Positions 1 to 6,359 of a stretch of 10,487 nt of DNA are shown here, one piece after another. The translations under genes were made by a program, and so were the position numbers. Within the stretch, counting starts at the first letter, position 1. Each line of letters begins with the position of its first letter. Origin of the DNA: DASSJF01 sp035280345 (GTDB lineage: Bacteria; Sysuimicrobiota; Sysuimicrobiia; Sysuimicrobiales; Segetimicrobiaceae). The notes under the pieces are model-generated. The model had not been told where the DNA came from. It searched no databases and saw only the letters and a list, made by a program, of their open reading frames with translations. The DNA lies in contig DATEGA010000054.1 of assembly GCA_035280345.1 (NCBI GenBank), forward strand, positions 1 through 10,487. Reading direction: 5' to 3'.

Positions 1-69
1 CTTCGGAGCCGCGGCTACGCGGCCGGCGTGCCCGCGCGAGGCCAGCAGGTCGACCTCGCGGCGTCATGA
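1..69 (+). CDS. 3' end of an unidentified gene (partial)
   Basis: Frame 1 is open from the window edge to a TGA at 67-69 and encodes about 22 residues, ending GQQVDLAAS. I call it because nearly every codon ends in G or C, as in the confident genes here, while the other five frames through this stretch do not show that pattern. The stop lies 15 bases before the stop of the minus-strand cytochrome fragment, a normal convergent arrangement. The tail is too short to assign a family, and I do not recognise it. It could also be chance. Confidence 0.35.
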   Translation, partial: LRSRGYAAGVPARGQQVDLAAS

Positions 70-84
70 CCGCGGCGCCGCCGG

Positions 85-309
85 TTACGGCGCCTTGGCG
101 TGCGTCTGCAGATCCTTCAGGGCGAGCGCGAGATCCGGCCCGCTCAAACCCGCGCGGTCGGACATGTTGCTCAGCAACCCCGGCCACTGGTTGGCCGTGT
201 ACTGATCCGACGCGTACAGCGAATGGCACGTGCTGCAGTGCGACTCGTAGCTCTGCCGGCCGCGCGTCCAGACGGTTTGGACGTCCGAGGTCAGCGCCGC
301 CGGGGCCAC
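85..309 (-). CDS. Cytochrome c C-terminal domain fragment (probably 5'-truncated)
   Basis: The 74-residue product has one heme-attachment motif, CSTCH, at residues 25-29. It is followed by SLYASDQYTANQWPGLLSNM, which resembles the C-terminal c-type domain of TorC-like multiheme cytochromes, where CxxCH is followed by a YTANQWP-like segment and a terminal LxxHAK. Met49 is a possible sixth heme ligand. The only in-frame start is a GTG at 309 without a convincing Shine-Dalgarno sequence; upstream the frame closes at a TGA (361-363). No signal peptide or membrane anchor is encoded, yet c-type heme attachment requires export. Codon use looks normal for this genome. I therefore read it as the surviving 3' part of a larger gene, or as a gene damaged upstream by a frameshift. 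It lies 82 bases downstream of a small membrane-protein gene on the same strand. The domain is convincing; whether a functional protein is made is doubtful. Confidence 0.6.
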   Translation of the reverse strand: MAPAALTSDVQTVWTRGRQSYESHCSTCHSLYASDQYTANQWPGLLSNMSDRAGLSGPDLALALKDLQTHAKAP

Positions 310-391
310 CCAGCCGCAGACCGGCCCAACTCGAGGTGCGCCCCCGTCGGGTGGCGCGCCTCATCTGGCCCGGGCATATTCGAGCAAAGCC

Positions 392-661
392 TTACAGGCC
401 GCCGCCCGCCGCCTCGCCGTTGATCCGGTGTCTCAGTCCCCCGCCGGCCGGCCGCCGGCCGAGCGTCCGCGTGAACTCGGACGCCGTCAGGTCTCCTTCT
501 TCGTATCGATGCCACACCTGGTCGAATTCGTCGGACGTCTGCCGCGGCGGTTTCACGGTGATGAAGAACAGGAAGCCGAGCCCTCCGACGATGAAACAGA
601 CGAGTGCACCCGCGACGAGCACGCTCCAGATCCATCCCGATCCCAGCAATGTCGGCCACAT
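392..661 (-). CDS. Small single-pass membrane protein with SHOCT-like C-terminal motif
   Basis: This 89-residue protein has one hydrophobic helix at about residues 10-35 (WIWSVLVAGALVCFIVGG and onward). A short charged helical segment follows at about 43-67 (SDEFDQVWHRYEEGDLTASEF), of the form seen in SHOCT (short C-terminal) domains, which are small oligomerisation or tethering modules in bacterial membrane proteins. The tail is Gly/Arg-rich. The ATG at 661 is preceded by AGGGGA at a 7-base spacing, so the start is well supported. The gene lies between a zinc-ribbon-like gene (58 bases upstream) and the cytochrome fragment (82 bases downstream) on the same strand, and the four minus-strand genes here may share a transcript. 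The membrane topology is clear. The SHOCT assignment is by pattern only, and no specific function can be given. Confidence 0.7.
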   Translation of the reverse strand: MWPTLLGSGWIWSVLVAGALVCFIVGGLGFLFFITVKPPRQTSDEFDQVWHRYEEGDLTASEFTRTLGRRPAGGGLRHRINGEAAGGGL

Positions 662-719
662 GGCAGCGTCCCCTAATTAAACGAGTGGCATCGCCGGCGA
701 CCCGACGCCGGCCGCCCGC

Positions 720-911
720 CTACCTCGGTCCTGAGCCGGGCGCGGCCCGCTCGGCGCTCTTGTTCTGCGGTGGCGCGGTCTCAGGACTCATGTCCTCGAG
801 CTCGCCCCAGTAGCATTCCTCGCAAAAGCGGATGGTCACACCCTTTTTCTCGAGTTCGTGGCGCACCTCGCGAAGGCCGCACTTCTCGCACGCCTCATAC
901 TTTGGTTTCAT
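720..911 (-). CDS. Small zinc-ribbon-like protein (two CxxC pairs)
   Basis: This 63-residue protein has four cysteines arranged Cys8-x2-Cys11-x18-Cys30-x2-Cys33 (EACEKCG ... FCEECYWGE), the expected geometry for one structural zinc or iron site. After residue 38 the sequence is Pro/Ala/Ser-rich and probably disordered. Two in-frame ATGs compete, at 917 and 911. AAGGAGG abuts the first directly and lies six bases before the second, so translation from 911 (MKPKYEAC) is preferred. The gene follows the malic enzyme on the same strand after 87 bases and precedes the one-helix membrane protein. Proteins of this size and pattern serve as nucleic-acid binding or protein-interaction modules in many bacteria. 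No particular family is recognised, so the role stays open. Confidence 0.7.
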   Translation of the reverse strand: MKPKYEACEKCGLREVRHELEKKGVTIRFCEECYWGELEDMSPETAPPQNKSAERAAPGSGPR

Positions 912-998
912 CGTCATCCTCCTTACGGACCGGGTGGGAGGCGCCCCGGCTCTTTTGCCTCACGGTAGCACCGACCGGCCGACCGGCCCATCCATCGG

Positions 999-2351
999 CT
1001 ATCCGATTTCGGCTCGTGCCGCCACCCGATCCTGGACCTCGGGCGCCAGTCGCCGCCGCAGCGCCTCCCGGTACGCCGCCCGGTCCACCGTCCGGCGCGC
1101 GACGCCCTCGCGGACCGCCGCATCGGCAACCGCGGGCGCCACCCACAGAGCCACCCGCGGATCAAGCGCCGTCGGCAGCAGGTATTCAGGGCCGAACGGC
1201 ATCGCGGTGGACTCGTACGCGCGCAGCACGCCCGCCGGCACCGGCTCCTTGGCAAGCGCGGCCAAGGCTTCGGCCGCGGCCATTTTCATCCCGTCGGTGA
1301 TCGCGCGGGCCTCGACGTCCAAAGCGCCCCGGAAGATGAACGGAAAGCCGAGCACGTTATTGACCTGGTTGGGGTAGTCTGACCGTCCCGTGGCCACGAT
1401 CGCATCGGGCCGTACCGCTCTCGCCTCCTCGTAGCCGATCTCGGGATCAGGATTGGCGAGTGCGAAGACGATCGGCCGCGCGGCCATCGACCGCACCATC
1501 TCCGCGGTCACGGCGCCCGCGACCGACAGGCCGATGAGGACGTCCGCGCCGCGCAGGGAGTCCGCCAGCGTGCGGGCCGAGGTCTCGGCGGCAAACGCTG
1601 CCTTGTGGGGCGTCAGCCCGCCGGGCCGGCCGGCGTAGATGACGCCTTTCGTATCGACCATCGTAATCTGCGCCTTCGCCATCCCGAGGTGCGTCAGGAA
1701 CCGCGCGGTGGCGATGGCCGACGCGCCGGCGCCGTTGATCACGACCCGCACCGTGCGCGGATGTTTGCCGGCGACGGCGAGCGCGTTCTCAAGCGCGGCG
1801 ATGATGATCACCGCCGTGCCGTGCTGGTCGTCGTGAAACACAGGGATCGACAGCGCCGCCCGCAGCGCCTCCTCCGCGGCAAAGCACTCGGGCGCCTTGA
1901 TGTCCTCGAGATTGATGCCACCGAACGTCGGCTCGAGCGCGCGCACCACGCGCACCAACTCCTCGGGCTCCGCCGCGGCCACCTCGAGGTCGAAGGCGTC
2001 GATGTCGGCGAACCGCTTGAACAGAATGGCCTTGCCTTCCATGACCGGTTTCGCGGCGCGCGGCCCAACGTTGCCGAGCCCAAGCACCGCCGTGCCGTTG
2101 CTCACGACGGCGACCAGATTGTTCCGGGCGGTATAGCGCCCCGCGGCCGCCGGGTCGGCGGCGATCGCCCGCACTGGGGCGGCGACGCCGGGCGAATACG
2201 CGAGCGACAGGTCGTGCTGGCTCGCGCACGGCTTGGTCACTTTGATCTCGAGCTTGCCGGGCCGTCCCCCGGCATGGTATCCGAGCGACTCCGTGTAAAG
2301 CGCCGCTCCGTGCGCGCTCCGGCCCTTCCGCCCGTCCCCGTTTGACTCCAT
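999..2351 (-). CDS. Malic enzyme (malate dehydrogenase, oxaloacetate-decarboxylating)
   Basis: The enzyme oxidatively decarboxylates malate to pyruvate and CO2 with reduction of NAD(P)+, linking the TCA cycle to pyruvate. The 450-residue length fits the short bacterial malic enzyme without a fused phosphotransacetylase domain. Family signatures occur in order: SPGVAAP (53-59), the FKRFADIDAFDLE segment (111-123), GGINLEDIKAPECF (144-157) with metal-ligating acids, FHDDQHGTA (172-180), the Rossmann loop GAGASAIA (207-214), ANPDPEI (299-305) and GRSDYPNQVNNVLGF (322-336). ATG 2351 is chosen because GGAGG lies 9 bases upstream and the family N-terminus fits; the frame stays open to 2429 but the added residues are basic and unlike the family. 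The upstream gap holds a 7-bp palindrome that could be an operator. The sequence does not settle NAD versus NADP preference. The family assignment is secure. Confidence 0.96.
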   Translation of the reverse strand: MESNGDGRKGRSAHGAALYTESLGYHAGGRPGKLEIKVTKPCASQHDLSLAYSPGVAAPVRAIAADPAAAGRYTARNNLVAVVSNGTAVLGLGNVGPRAAKPVMEGKAILFKRFADIDAFDLEVAAAEPEELVRVVRALEPTFGGINLEDIKAPECFAAEEALRAALSIPVFHDDQHGTAVIIIAALENALAVAGKHPRTVRVVINGAGASAIATARFLTHLGMAKAQITMVDTKGVIYAGRPGGLTPHKAAFAAETSARTLADSLRGADVLIGLSVAGAVTAEMVRSMAARPIVFALANPDPEIGYEEARAVRPDAIVATGRSDYPNQVNNVLGFPFIFRGALDVEARAITDGMKMAAAEALAALAKEPVPAGVLRAYESTAMPFGPEYLLPTALDPRVALWVAPAVADAAVREGVARRTVDRAAYREALRRRLAPEVQDRVAARAEIG

Positions 2352-2691
2352 GCGATCCACCCTCCGACGATGGCGCAACCTTCTCGCGAACAAGTAAGGA
2401 GCGCACTTGTTTGAGCGGCACTGCACCATCTTCGGCCGTCATCCCGGGCCTACCGTCGTCCGGTGCTCTCCGAAGAGGCGCGCTCCTCGAAGTGGACGTG
2501 GCCGACCGTCGGACCCCGGGCGCCGGCGTTTGGCTCGGTGACTCGCCGCGTGCGCTCCGCTTGTACCGTACCACCGCCCCGCGGCACCGCCTATCCGATG
2601 GAGGTCGTATTCGGCCCCGGCGGAAATCTGATCCCGGGTCCGGAGGGGCGCCCTTGGGTCGACACGAACACCCGGCGAAGGAGACGAATCG
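2352..2691. other. Divergent intergenic region between malic enzyme and histidine kinase
   Basis: These 340 bases separate two divergent genes and should hold both promoters. The only clear ordered element is the palindrome at 2389-2411. Several frames are open across the gap, but their translations are rich in Arg, Pro and Gly and show no family motif. A short plus-frame stretch beginning at ATG 2598 (MEVVFGPGGNLIPG) has gene-like third-position G/C for about 30 codons, then fades into the kinase ribosome-binding region, so it could be a gene remnant or chance. I could not find a convincing -35/-10 pair. Confidence 0.5.
2389..2411. promoter_or_regulatory. Palindrome upstream of malic enzyme, candidate operator
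   Basis: AACAAGT (2389-2395) and ACTTGTT (2405-2411) are perfect inverted repeats of 7 bp separated by 9 bases, an AT-rich pair in a GC-rich region. The half-site centres are 16 bp apart. The site lies 38-60 bases upstream of the malic enzyme ATG, where a repressor or activator could act. In RNA it could also form a small hairpin. The binding protein is unknown. Confidence 0.45.
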
Positions 2692-4479
2692 ATGCCGGCG
2701 CTGACCACGATTCACGCGATCGCAACCGGCCTCTATCTCGCGGTCGCGCTCCTGCTCATCGCGCACTACGTCGAGCTGCATGCAACCTACGCGCTGTGGT
2801 GGGCGGCGGGAGCCCTGGCGCTCGCCGCGCGGGCCCTGGCCGATCTCGCCGCGCTCAGCGGAGGGGCGCCGCTCCCGCTGCTGCTTCTGGAAAATACGCT
2901 CCAACTCGCCGGCGCCGGTTTCTTCCTCACCGCCTCCGCCTCGCGCGACCCGCGCTCACGCGGCATCGCCGTTGTGGGCACCCTCGGCTTCGGCGCGCTG
3001 CTCGCGGGGGTCGTTGCGGCGCTGCTGCTGAGCGGCCCGGCGGCGGCCCCTCAGGCGGTGGCAAACGGCATTGGCGACACCGCGACGGGCATCGCCTTCG
3101 TGCTGGCGGCCGAAGGCTACCGGCGGGCCGAGCAGGTCCTCGACGACGCCGGCACGAGGCTGATTTTCGCCGGGCTCGCGATCGCCGGTGTGAACTACGT
3201 CGCGTGGGCCTGGGTACCGAAGACGGTAGCGGTCGAGACCGTGTTCGAGCTGCTGGGCGGCCTGTTCGTGCTGGTGTTCGGCGCGGGCGCGCTCGCGAGG
3301 TCGGTGGACCGCGCCCGCCGCCTGGTCATCCTCAGCCAGCTCAGCGGCGCGCTCCAGCGCGCGAGCGGCGTCCATGAGCTCCTGCAGGACGTGCTCGAGA
3401 GCGCGGGGGCACTGCTGCAGATCCATACCGGGTGGGTGTTCCTGCGCCGCCCGGCCACGGGGACCTACGAACTTGCGGCCGCCTACCATCTGCCGCGGGC
3501 GCTCGAAGAACGGAACCGTGACGCGATGAGCGGTTCCTGCCGCTGCCTCGACCTCCTCGCGGGCCAGCAACTCACCGAGCCGGTCAACATCGTCAACTGC
3601 TTGCGGCTGGAGCGCGCCGGGGCAACCGCCCAACACGCCAGCGTACCGTTGCGCACGTCCACCGGCATCGCCGGCTTGATGAACCTCGTGCTGCCCGCCG
3701 GCCGGCTGTTCGGCCACCGGGAACTCGCGCTGCTGGCAACGGTCGGCGGCGAGGTGGGCCTCGCGATCGAAAAGTTGCAGCTGCTCGAGCAACTGGCGAT
3801 CAAAGAACGGATCCGCAGCGAGCTGATCAAGCGGATCCTCACCGTCCAGGAAGACGAGCGGCGGCGGATCGCCCGCGAGCTCCACGACGAGACCGGCCAG
3901 GCCCTGTCCGCGCTGATCGTAAACTTGGACCTGGTGCGCGCGGGCGTGCAAGAGCAGCCGCAGACCGTGGAGGCGCTCGATCGGCTGAAGAATCTCGCCG
4001 AGAGCACCCTGGAAGAGATCCGGAAGCTGATTTACGACCTGCGGCCGACGGTGCTCGACGATCTCGGCCTCACCGCGGCGCTGCGGTGGTATGCGCACGC
4101 CCAGCTCGAGCCGCGCGGAGTCGAGGTGACGTTCAACATCCAATTCGGGGAGACGCGGTTGGAGCCGGTCATCGAAACCACGCTCTTCCGGATCGCCCAG
4201 GAGGCGATGTGGAACGTCGTCAAGCACTCGGGCGCGACACACGCGGATGTCGAATTGAGTATCGCAGACAGCCGCGTGCGCCTCAAGGTGCGGGACAATG
4301 GCCGCGGTTTCCGGCTCGACGGCGGGCGGCCGTTCGACCCGCTGCGCGGCGGCCTCGGGCTCGGCGGTATGCGCGAACGTGCGTCGCTGATCGGCGGCAC
4401 GGTGTCCGTCTGGTCCGGCGAAGGCCACGGCACTGAGGTGGTCGCGGAACTGCCGCTCGCGGCTCCGGGAGCCGCCTGA
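2692..4479 (+). CDS. Membrane-bound NarL-family sensor histidine kinase with GAF domain (HisKA_3, HATPase_c)
   Basis: This 595-residue two-component sensor autophosphorylates on a histidine and would pass the phosphate to a LuxR/NarL-type response regulator. Residues 1-200 form roughly six to seven hydrophobic helices (for example 11-25, 32-54, 61-80, 91-113, 155-173, 185-203). A GAF domain spans about 210-365. The dimerisation and phosphoacceptor domain follows with its H-box RRIARELHDETGQ, making His398 the predicted phosphorylation site, and YDLRPTVLDDLGL (448-460) is typical of HisKA_3. The ATPase domain has an N-box (IAQEAMWNVVKHSG, 501-514), DNGRGF (535-540) and GLGLGGMRERA (554-564). 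The protein's only cysteines, Cys283, Cys285 and Cys303, cluster in the GAF domain and suggest a redox or metal-sensing site. AAGGAGA lies 7 bases before the ATG. No response regulator is adjacent, so it is an orphan here. Family assignment is secure; the signal is inferred. Confidence 0.95.
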   Translation: MPALTTIHAIATGLYLAVALLLIAHYVELHATYALWWAAGALALAARALADLAALSGGAPLPLLLLENTLQLAGAGFFLTASASRDPRSRGIAVVGTLGFGALLAGVVAALLLSGPAAAPQAVANGIGDTATGIAFVLAAEGYRRAEQVLDDAGTRLIFAGLAIAGVNYVAWAWVPKTVAVETVFELLGGLFVLVFGAGALARSVDRARRLVILSQLSGALQRASGVHELLQDVLESAGALLQIHTGWVFLRRPATGTYELAAAYHLPRALEERNRDAMSGSCRCLDLLAGQQLTEPVNIVNCLRLERAGATAQHASVPLRTSTGIAGLMNLVLPAGRLFGHRELALLATVGGEVGLAIEKLQLLEQLAIKERIRSELIKRILTVQEDERRRIARELHDETGQALSALIVNLDLVRAGVQEQPQTVEALDRLKNLAESTLEEIRKLIYDLRPTVLDDLGLTAALRWYAHAQLEPRGVEVTFNIQFGETRLEPVIETTLFRIAQEAMWNVVKHSGATHADVELSIADSRVRLKVRDNGRGFRLDGGRPFDPLRGGLGLGGMRERASLIGGTVSVWSGEGHGTEVVAELPLAAPGAA

Positions 4480-4483
4480 GTCC

Positions 4484-4512
4484 GGATCGGGTCCTCCCCC
4501 GACCCGGAATCC
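4484..4512. terminator. Stem-loop between convergent kinase and TIM-barrel genes
   Basis: GGAT plus CGGGTC (4484-4493) pairs with GACCCG (4501-4506) and ATCC (4509-4512), leaving a 7-base loop and a 2-base bulge. The structure begins 5 bases after the kinase stop and ends 11 bases before the stop of the opposing gene, so it could serve transcripts from both sides. No strong U-tract follows, making it a GC-type or Rho-assisted terminator candidate. Confidence 0.55.
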
Positions 4513-4522
4513 CTCTCCAAAC

Positions 4523-5614
4523 CTATACGCTGTGCCGTGTCCTATTCTCCATCGGGCGCCGCTCTGGTGTGCTCATTCGCGCGAGGAGATCGTTGGCCCA
4601 GACCAGGAAGCGGCCCCCGGCAAGCGGGTCGAGGGCCTGCATTTGCGCCGCGGTGCCGGCGGGGTCGGCCCACCACCGCTCCACAGAGTCGCCCAACTCA
4701 AGCGTGTAGAGGACGCGGAGTCCGGTGCCGGCGACCGCGGCGGTCACCGTCTGCAAATTCCGAGCGTTCGCCGCGAGATCGAACCGCGTATGGTACGATT
4801 CCAGCCAGAACCCCGCCCACGCCTGCGGATACGACTGATAGACGAGCATGTCGAGCCCCGCCCCGGCCAGTTCCCGATAGCCTGCGCCATGGCGGCGCGC
4901 GTCTGCCGCGGACATGCCCATCTGATCGTAGCCCAACAGGACGCCGCCTCCGGCGTGCACTGCTTGAGCGATCGTCCGGTACAACCCAGTCCAGTCGCCG
5001 ACCGTCCTCTCCCGATCGTCGTACAGATCCGGATCCCAAATGCTGCCGAACCCGCAGAACCCGTCACCGAGCATGAGGCCGTCAAACCCGAAGGCCTGCC
5101 GCACGCGGTCGTACTGTCCGCCGATGTACTCTGCGTAGGTGATGCCCTCCGCGCGGAGCTGGACGAACGGATACAATTGGCTGCTCAACGGCAGCTGCCT
5201 GAGTTCGGGGTGCGCGCGGACCCACGCCGGCCCGCGATGAAACCGCCAGCCGCCGTAGTTCCAGAAACCGATCGCCACCCTGATCCCCTGTTCGTGCAGC
5301 CGGGCGACGAGGGTCCGCAAATCTTCTTGCGTCGTCCACACGCGCAGCGGCCCGTGCCGGTTCAACCCTGCGGGGCGCGTGGGTTCGTAGCGCTGGAAGG
5401 ACAGCACGAACTCGGGGTCGCGGTCCTCCATGATGACGACCCCTTCGAGGCCCTCGAGACGCGGCAGCGGCCGCGGAAAGGCGCCTAGATCCACGCAGGC
5501 CCATGCTCGACCGTCGACGACCTCCCGCAGCGACAGGCTGGAGGGCCGGTGACGGCGGAAGGCGCGGCGCAATAGCGCCCGCACCAGATGGTACGGCGGC
5601 CGTGTGATCGGCAC
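4523..5614 (-). CDS. Uncharacterised TIM-barrel, glycoside-hydrolase-like protein
   Basis: I do not recognise this 363-residue protein by name. Its layout suggests a (beta/alpha)8 barrel: alternating hydrophobic strands ending in polar, aromatic-rich loops appear at 113-122 (VAIGFWNYGG), 176-189 (GFDGLMLGDGFCGF), 224-235 (GVLLGYDQMGMS), 254-266 (LDMLVYQSYPQAW) and 299-315 (LRVLYTLELGDSVERWW). Such strands with carboxylates at their ends are common in glycoside hydrolases and related barrels; Asp184, Asp230 and Glu306 are candidates for active-site acids. There is no signal peptide or membrane helix, so it is probably cytoplasmic. The N-terminal 25 residues are Arg-rich. The GTG start at 5614 follows a weak AGAGAAG; a later start is possible. 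It lies 36 bases after the YbaK-like gene on the same strand, probably co-transcribed. Substrate and reaction are unknown, and even the hydrolase call is inference. Confidence 0.7.
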   Translation of the reverse strand: MPITRPPYHLVRALLRRAFRRHRPSSLSLREVVDGRAWACVDLGAFPRPLPRLEGLEGVVIMEDRDPEFVLSFQRYEPTRPAGLNRHGPLRVWTTQEDLRTLVARLHEQGIRVAIGFWNYGGWRFHRGPAWVRAHPELRQLPLSSQLYPFVQLRAEGITYAEYIGGQYDRVRQAFGFDGLMLGDGFCGFGSIWDPDLYDDRERTVGDWTGLYRTIAQAVHAGGGVLLGYDQMGMSAADARRHGAGYRELAGAGLDMLVYQSYPQAWAGFWLESYHTRFDLAANARNLQTVTAAVAGTGLRVLYTLELGDSVERWWADPAGTAAQMQALDPLAGGRFLVWANDLLARMSTPERRPMENRTRHSV

Positions 5615-5650
5615 ACCACGTGCTTCTCTGCCGGCCGCCGGGAATCTGCC

Positions 5651-6127
5651 TTACGTCGCCGCGAACTCCGGCTGCACCGCGAAAATACCGGCTTTGGGCT
5701 GCACGAGCCGCGCGAAGTCCTCGTATGTCATCGTGACCAGCAGATCGTGCGTCCCCGCGTTGAACAGGATCACCGGATCGTTCATCAGACCGCGATCCAC
5801 GAACAACGGCATCCGGTAGAGGTTGCCGAACGGCGGCATCGCGCCCGCCTCGCAGTCGGGGAAGGCTCGCAGGAACTCCGCCTCGGTCGCGAGCCGCGCA
5901 TTCTTCGCGCCGGCAGCCCGCCGCACCCACGGCACGTTCACCTTCGTCGTGCCCGGAACAACGACCATCAGAAGGCGCTCGTCGGCCATGACGAGCACGA
6001 CCTTGGCGATGAGCTTACCCGGCACGCGCTCCTCCTGCGCCAGTTCCTGGGCCGTATAGCGGGCGGCATGGCGGGTCACCTGATAGGCCACCCCCGCCAT
6101 GTCGAGATACTCCCGCAGACGTTGCAA
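5651..6127 (-). CDS. YbaK/EbsC-family aminoacyl-tRNA editing-domain protein (N-terminus possibly frameshifted)
   Basis: YbaK-family proteins hydrolyse mischarged aminoacyl-tRNAs, acting in trans as a proofreading step. Counting from TTG 6127, the product has 158 residues, near the family norm. Recognisable segments are QRLREYLDMAGVAY (2-15), YTAQELA (24-30), KLIAKVVLVMAD (38-49) containing the conserved Lys42, and the EAGAMPPFGN motif (93-102). The start is problematic. The best ribosome-binding site, AGGAGG at 6186-6191, serves an ATG at 6177 that is in another frame (MTEIESRG...) and stops at 6076. The two frames differ by one base; an extra G in the GGGG run (complement of 6155-6158) would join them into a 175-residue protein, MTEIESRGSRGARR then TPCLQRL. 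The in-frame TTG has no good ribosome-binding site. Function in a specific tRNA pair cannot be told. Downstream by 36 bases lies the TIM-barrel gene. Confidence 0.85.
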   Translation of the reverse strand: MQRLREYLDMAGVAYQVTRHAARYTAQELAQEERVPGKLIAKVVLVMADERLLMVVVPGTTKVNVPWVRRAAGAKNARLATEAEFLRAFPDCEAGAMPPFGNLYRMPLFVDRGLMNDPVILFNAGTHDLLVTMTYEDFARLVQPKAGIFAVQPEFAAT

Positions 6128-6185
6128 GCAGGGTGTGCGCCTAGCGCCACGGGACCCCTCGACTCGATCTCGGTCATGCGGCTCA

Positions 6186-6191
6186 CCTCCT
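6186..6191 (-). promoter_or_regulatory. Strong Shine-Dalgarno leading into a frame that differs from the YbaK-like ORF
   Basis: The minus strand reads GAGGAGGTGA, with AGGAGG placed 8 bases before an ATG at 6175-6177. That ATG opens a 33-codon frame ending at a TGA (6076-6078), overlapping the start of the YbaK-like coding region. Either one base is missing from this sequence, which would make this the true start of the YbaK-like gene, or it is a short translated leader overlapping it. The first reading is simpler. Confidence 0.6.
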
Positions 6192-6359
6192 CGATTTTCC
6201 TGAAACACCACCCCTCTGTACGGTAGCGCCGCGCGCGCGCACCGGCCCATCCGGTACGCAGCCGATTCAGGATCGGGCCTCGGTCTCATGGCGCGGGCTG
6301 CAGGCGGGCAGTACCGTAGAGATGCAGCCGACGACTTAACGGAGACCGGGGTGATTGGG

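Noticed and set aside
973..988. Tandem GACCGGCC repeat between malic enzyme and the zinc-ribbon gene
   Set aside because: Two copies of an 8-mer in GC-rich spacer; no clear hairpin or terminator could be drawn from it.
2598..2700. Short plus-frame stretch MEVVFGPGGNLIPG with beta-propeller-like feel (Vgb/SMP-30 style)
   Set aside because: It is only about 30 codons, runs into the kinase ribosome-binding region, and has one propeller-like phrase, too little to call a gene or remnant.
2956..4428. Minus-strand open frame of 490 codons opposite the histidine kinase
   Set aside because: It lies entirely within a well-supported kinase gene and shows no recognisable domain; it is a shadow of high third-position GC.
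4532..5488. Plus-strand open frame of 318 codons opposite the TIM-barrel gene
   Set aside because: Its composition is shadow-like, without strand or helix periodicity, whereas the minus-strand reading shows coherent barrel-like segments and a flanking operon partner.
6227..6240. Alternating GC tract (CGCC then GCGCGCGCGC) in the divergent YbaK/CBS gap
   Set aside because: It could favour Z-DNA, but such short CG runs are expected in DNA of this composition.
6241..6255. Inverted repeat ACCGG-N5-CCGGT in the divergent YbaK/CBS gap
   Set aside because: The 5-bp arms are too short to separate from chance at this GC content, and the symmetry does not extend outwards.
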